NCBI GenBank assembly: GCA_937876985.1
Contig: CALEFT010000031.1
Location: forward strand, 4,035 to 68,034
Reading direction: 5' to 3'
Source of the DNA: an uncultured Clostridia bacterium
GTDB lineage: Bacteria > Bacillota > Clostridia > Saccharofermentanales > Saccharofermentanaceae
DNA: 64,000 nt
Numbering within the stretch: the stretch's first letter is position 1; each line of letters starts with the position of its first letter. Under the pieces are notes generated by a model. It was not told where the DNA came from. It did not search any database and was given only the letters and a program-made list of their open reading frames with translations. Shown in pieces: positions 62,209 to 64,000 of the stretch. Both the position numbers and the translations under genes were made by a program.

Positions 62209-63546
62209 TTATTCTAGTTCCAAAGTGAGACTATAGTAATTTACTTGGTCTTGAATTGATTCTGTAGCAAAATTTATGTCCTCAAATAATGTTGGATCAT
62301 ATAGGTGAGAGCCGTAGTGTCTGTTGCTATATGCGAGAATCTCATCATTTGTCACCATGAAGAAATTGTCATCTGACACATTTGCTCTCGGAGTTGTGTC
62401 GAAGTGATACCAGGCACCGTCGATTAGTATCAAGTTCCAGTAATGTCTCGAATAGGAAGTATTTTGCTTCTCGATCTGTAAATTCTCTATTCCGACTGCC
62501 TCGAAAAGAGCCTTCGACACAGCAAAATACGTGAAGCAATCGCCTGTATGTGTACTTAGACCATCATATGCTCCAATAACCCAGCTCTCAATATGTGGCT
62601 GATTAGAATAGTGAATATTTCTAATTACCCATTTATAAATCTCAAAAGCCTTCTCGATGTCAGACATATCATCAGTAATAATCTCGTCAATGATTTCTTG
62701 CGCCATCGCCTCAACTTCTGGGAGCAACTCTAGTCCATCAGGCTTAACCTCCAAAGATAGCTCGATAGAGGCAGTTGTCTGATTATCATAATTATCAATA
62801 GCAGTATAGAAAACCTCATAAGTTCCTTCTTCATATGGGTTTACATTACTTGTATCAATTACTAGCTCAACATCTTCGTCCCAATTATCACTTACTGTTA
62901 CACCATTACGATAGTATACTGTATCTCCAATATATGCTTCGATATCCTGTAGTCCGCTAATAACTGGCGGTATGTGATCTACTAGAACATTTACGCTTGA
63001 GTCAATAATTGTCTGATTATAGGATTGATCGGTTAGAAGAATCTGCACATCGTGCTGTCCCTCGATAGTAAAGTCTGGTGTCTGAACAAATTCGATATTG
63101 ACCAATTCTGGATTAGCATCAGTAATGTCAGCAACAAAATCAGCTGGCTCTAAAGTCTCATAACTTCTAATCTCATGCGAAATTGCATTAGCAGCAGGCG
63201 CTACCGTGTCTTCAATCGTCAAAAGTGAAGTAAACTCTTGTCTGCCAACTCTAATTGCAAGTGTATAAGTCGCTGGAATACTTGTATCCACCTCAGAAAC
63301 AGGGGAGATGAAGCTAGAAATAACAACGTCGTCTTGATCAATAAGGAAATCTTCTATCCTAATCTCCTCGCTAGCTTCAATAAACACATGCTCCACAACA
63401 CGAAGCGAGTAATTCATATAAGTAATGACAAGATATGCAATAGACATAAGCAGAATGAATAAGAAAGTAAAAAACCTCTTAGCTCTATTAGAAATCCTAC
63501 GAACTTTCCTGATTTGCTTCTTATTAGTTTTATTGTTGTCCTTCAT
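62209..63546 (-). CDS. Membrane-anchored extracellular transglutaminase-like protein 2
   Basis: A 445-residue paralogue of the next gene with the same plan: basic N-terminus, membrane segment (about 24-43), DUF5011/HYR-like domains, and a transglutaminase core with C337 (TGDCFTY), H368 (SRHYWN) and D383 (YHFDT). The ATG at 63546 is favoured because GGGGG lies six to eight bases upstream; the frame extends ten codons further. It is the first gene of the operon. The word CTCGAAAAG occurs at 62500-62508. Confidence 0.82.
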   Translation of the reverse strand: MKDNNKTNKKQIRKVRRISNRAKRFFTFLFILLMSIAYLVITYMNYSLRVVEHVFIEASEEIRIEDFLIDQDDVVISSFISPVSEVDTSIPATYTLAIRVGRQEFTSLLTIEDTVAPAANAISHEIRSYETLEPADFVADITDANPELVNIEFVQTPDFTIEGQHDVQILLTDQSYNQTIIDSSVNVLVDHIPPVISGLQDIEAYIGDTVYYRNGVTVSDNWDEDVELVIDTSNVNPYEEGTYEVFYTAIDNYDNQTTASIELSLEVKPDGLELLPEVEAMAQEIIDEIITDDMSDIEKAFEIYKWVIRNIHYSNQPHIESWVIGAYDGLSTHTGDCFTYFAVSKALFEAVGIENLQIEKQNTSYSRHYWNLILIDGAWYHFDTTPRANVSDDNFFMVTNDEILAYSNRHYGSHLYDPTLFEDINFATESIQDQVNYYSLTLELE

Positions 63547-63575
63547 AATCAAGCCCCCACAAATAACTACAAACA

Positions 63576-63584
63576 ATTATATCA
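63576..63584 (-). promoter_or_regulatory. Extended -10 promoter of the dlt-like operon
   Basis: On the minus strand TGATATAAT gives a perfect TATAAT (63581 down to 63576) with an extended TG. The -35 is weak. The start point would be about 25 bases before the first ATG. Confidence 0.5.
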
Positions 63585-63758
63585 CTAATCTAAATATGTG
63601 AACTTATATTATAATTAATATTATAAGAAGAGTGCTTTGAAGAGCGCTTCGCCCCACTCGAAAAGCATTTCTCTCGCCAGCAAAAGACCGCTTGAAATCA
63701 ATAAAAATTGACTTCTGGACTTTTTCAAAAAAAGTTTGAAAAAAGATGAAAAATGTTG

Positions 63759-63787
63759 TTGACAAATCACTACCGCATGAATATAAT
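63759..63787 (+). promoter_or_regulatory. Promoter of tRNA-Lys
   Basis: TTGACA at 63759-63764 and TATAAT at 63782-63787 are perfect consensus with a 17-base spacer, placing the start about 13 bases before the tRNA. Confidence 0.9.
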
Positions 63788-63806
63788 AACTCACGTTGAT
63801 TGAGAC

Positions 63807-63882
63807 GCACCTTTAGCTCAGATGGTAGAGCAACTGACTCTTAATCAGTGGGCCCCGGGTTCGAGTCCCTGAAGGTGCACCA
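63807..63882 (+). tRNA. tRNA-Lys (anticodon CTT), CCA encoded
   Basis: GCACCTT pairs with AAGGTGC; the D arm GCTC/GAGC, anticodon arm ACTGA/TCAGT around CTCTTAA (anticodon CTT) and T loop TTCGAGT are all in place, and CCA is encoded. The T stem CCGGG/CCCTG has one C-T mismatch at its second pair. Confidence 0.95.
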
Positions 63883-63884
63883 AT

Positions 63885-63912
63885 AAGACCACTTTTCGAA
63901 GTGGTCTTTTTT
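63885..63912 (+). terminator. Intrinsic terminator after tRNA-Lys
   Basis: AAGACCACTT and AAGTGGTCTT form a perfect ten-pair stem capped by a stable TTCG loop, followed by four more T. The stem apex reads CTTTTCGAAG, close to the over-represented genomic word. Confidence 0.95.
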
Positions 63913-63945
63913 CATGCTCAAAATTAATCCGCTAATAATTGAAGG

Positions 63946-63998
63946 TCAGCAAGAAGTTCATCAAAACAGGGCTTCCTGGGTGAACTTTCTGCTGATAA
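63946..63998 (-). repeat. 53-bp palindromic dispersed repeat, copy 2
   Basis: Reverse-complement copy of 4101-4153 with a single substitution. In this copy the long arm is fully paired apart from one bulged base. It lies downstream of the tRNA terminator; the window ends two bases after it, so its context is unknown. Confidence 0.85.
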
Positions 63999-64000
63999 CC

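Noticed and set aside
63721..63750. Terminator from the TTTTTCAAA/TTTGAAAAA inverted repeat before tRNA-Lys
   Set aside because: The stem is almost all A-T and overlaps the region just upstream of the tRNA promoter; it is more likely low-complexity promoter DNA.
63604..63810. 68-residue minus-strand frame before the tRNA
   Set aside because: It runs through the tRNA promoter and AT-rich repeats, with no ribosome binding site and no recognisable domain.
1..64000. CRISPR arrays, prophage, insertion sequences, rRNA genes
   Set aside because: No regularly spaced repeats, transposase, integrase or phage structural genes, and no rRNA sequence were found on reading either strand.

Overview
The window reads as a chromosomal segment of a low-GC Firmicute of class Clostridia, most likely a member of the Lachnospiraceae. 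The basis is the IspH-S1 fusion, the PolC-type replicase, the HutP-family gene beside cmk, the stp-prkC-rsgA-rpe-thiN order, strong GGAGG ribosome binding sites, and a marked preference for AAG, GAG and CTT codons at roughly 38 to 40 percent GC (judged by eye). No phage, insertion sequence, rRNA or CRISPR array was seen. Genes up to about 54.8 kb lie on the plus strand. From 54.9 to 63.5 kb they lie on the minus strand, and a plus-strand tRNA-Lys closes the window.

Layout. 1-4046: end of a Crp/Fnr-type regulator, a CdaA-YbbR fusion for c-di-AMP synthesis, glmM and a GlmU-like acetyltransferase. 4047-4396: a gene-free stretch with nested inverted repeats, then the ileS promoter. 4397-15052: ileS, a site-2 protease, trpS, scpA-scpB, an RpiR regulator, a HutP-family protein, cmk and ispH-S1. 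15268-17994: a secreted NlpC/P60 protein and a PepV-type dipeptidase. 18091-31603: the rpsB-tsf-pyrH-frr-uppS-cdsA-dxr-rseP-ispG-polC series. 31626-43141: priA, def, fmt, rsmB, rlmN, stp, prkC, rsgA, rpe and thiN. 43178-50017: an HD-domain protein, an aminotransferase, infC-rpmI-rplT with a leader attenuator, a SPOUT methyltransferase and a Trk-type potassium system. 50168-53494: aconitase and citrate synthase. 53838-54838: an ankyrin-like gene and a HIT gene with different codon use.

The most system-like accessory locus is an eight-gene minus-strand operon (63546 down to 54912): two extracellular transglutaminases, an aspartate/glutamate racemase, a DltA-like adenylating ligase, an acyl carrier protein, a DltB-like MBOAT protein, an SGNH-like protein and a lipoprotein. 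It looks like a D-alanylation machine with its own amino-acid racemase. The ligase lacks the cysteine linked to D-alanine selection, so a different amino acid may be loaded onto an envelope polymer.

Other notable observations are as follows. PolC carries a recognisable proofreading exonuclease domain in which the catalytic residues appear to be lost. A short word, GCTTTTCGAG, occurs far more often than expected, including five times between genes, once in a near-perfect hairpin; this resembles an uptake-type or other chromosomal signal. A 53-bp palindromic repeat is present near both ends of the window in opposite orientation. infC appears to start with AUC. An in-frame Shine-Dalgarno and ATG lie exactly at the IspH/S1 junction.
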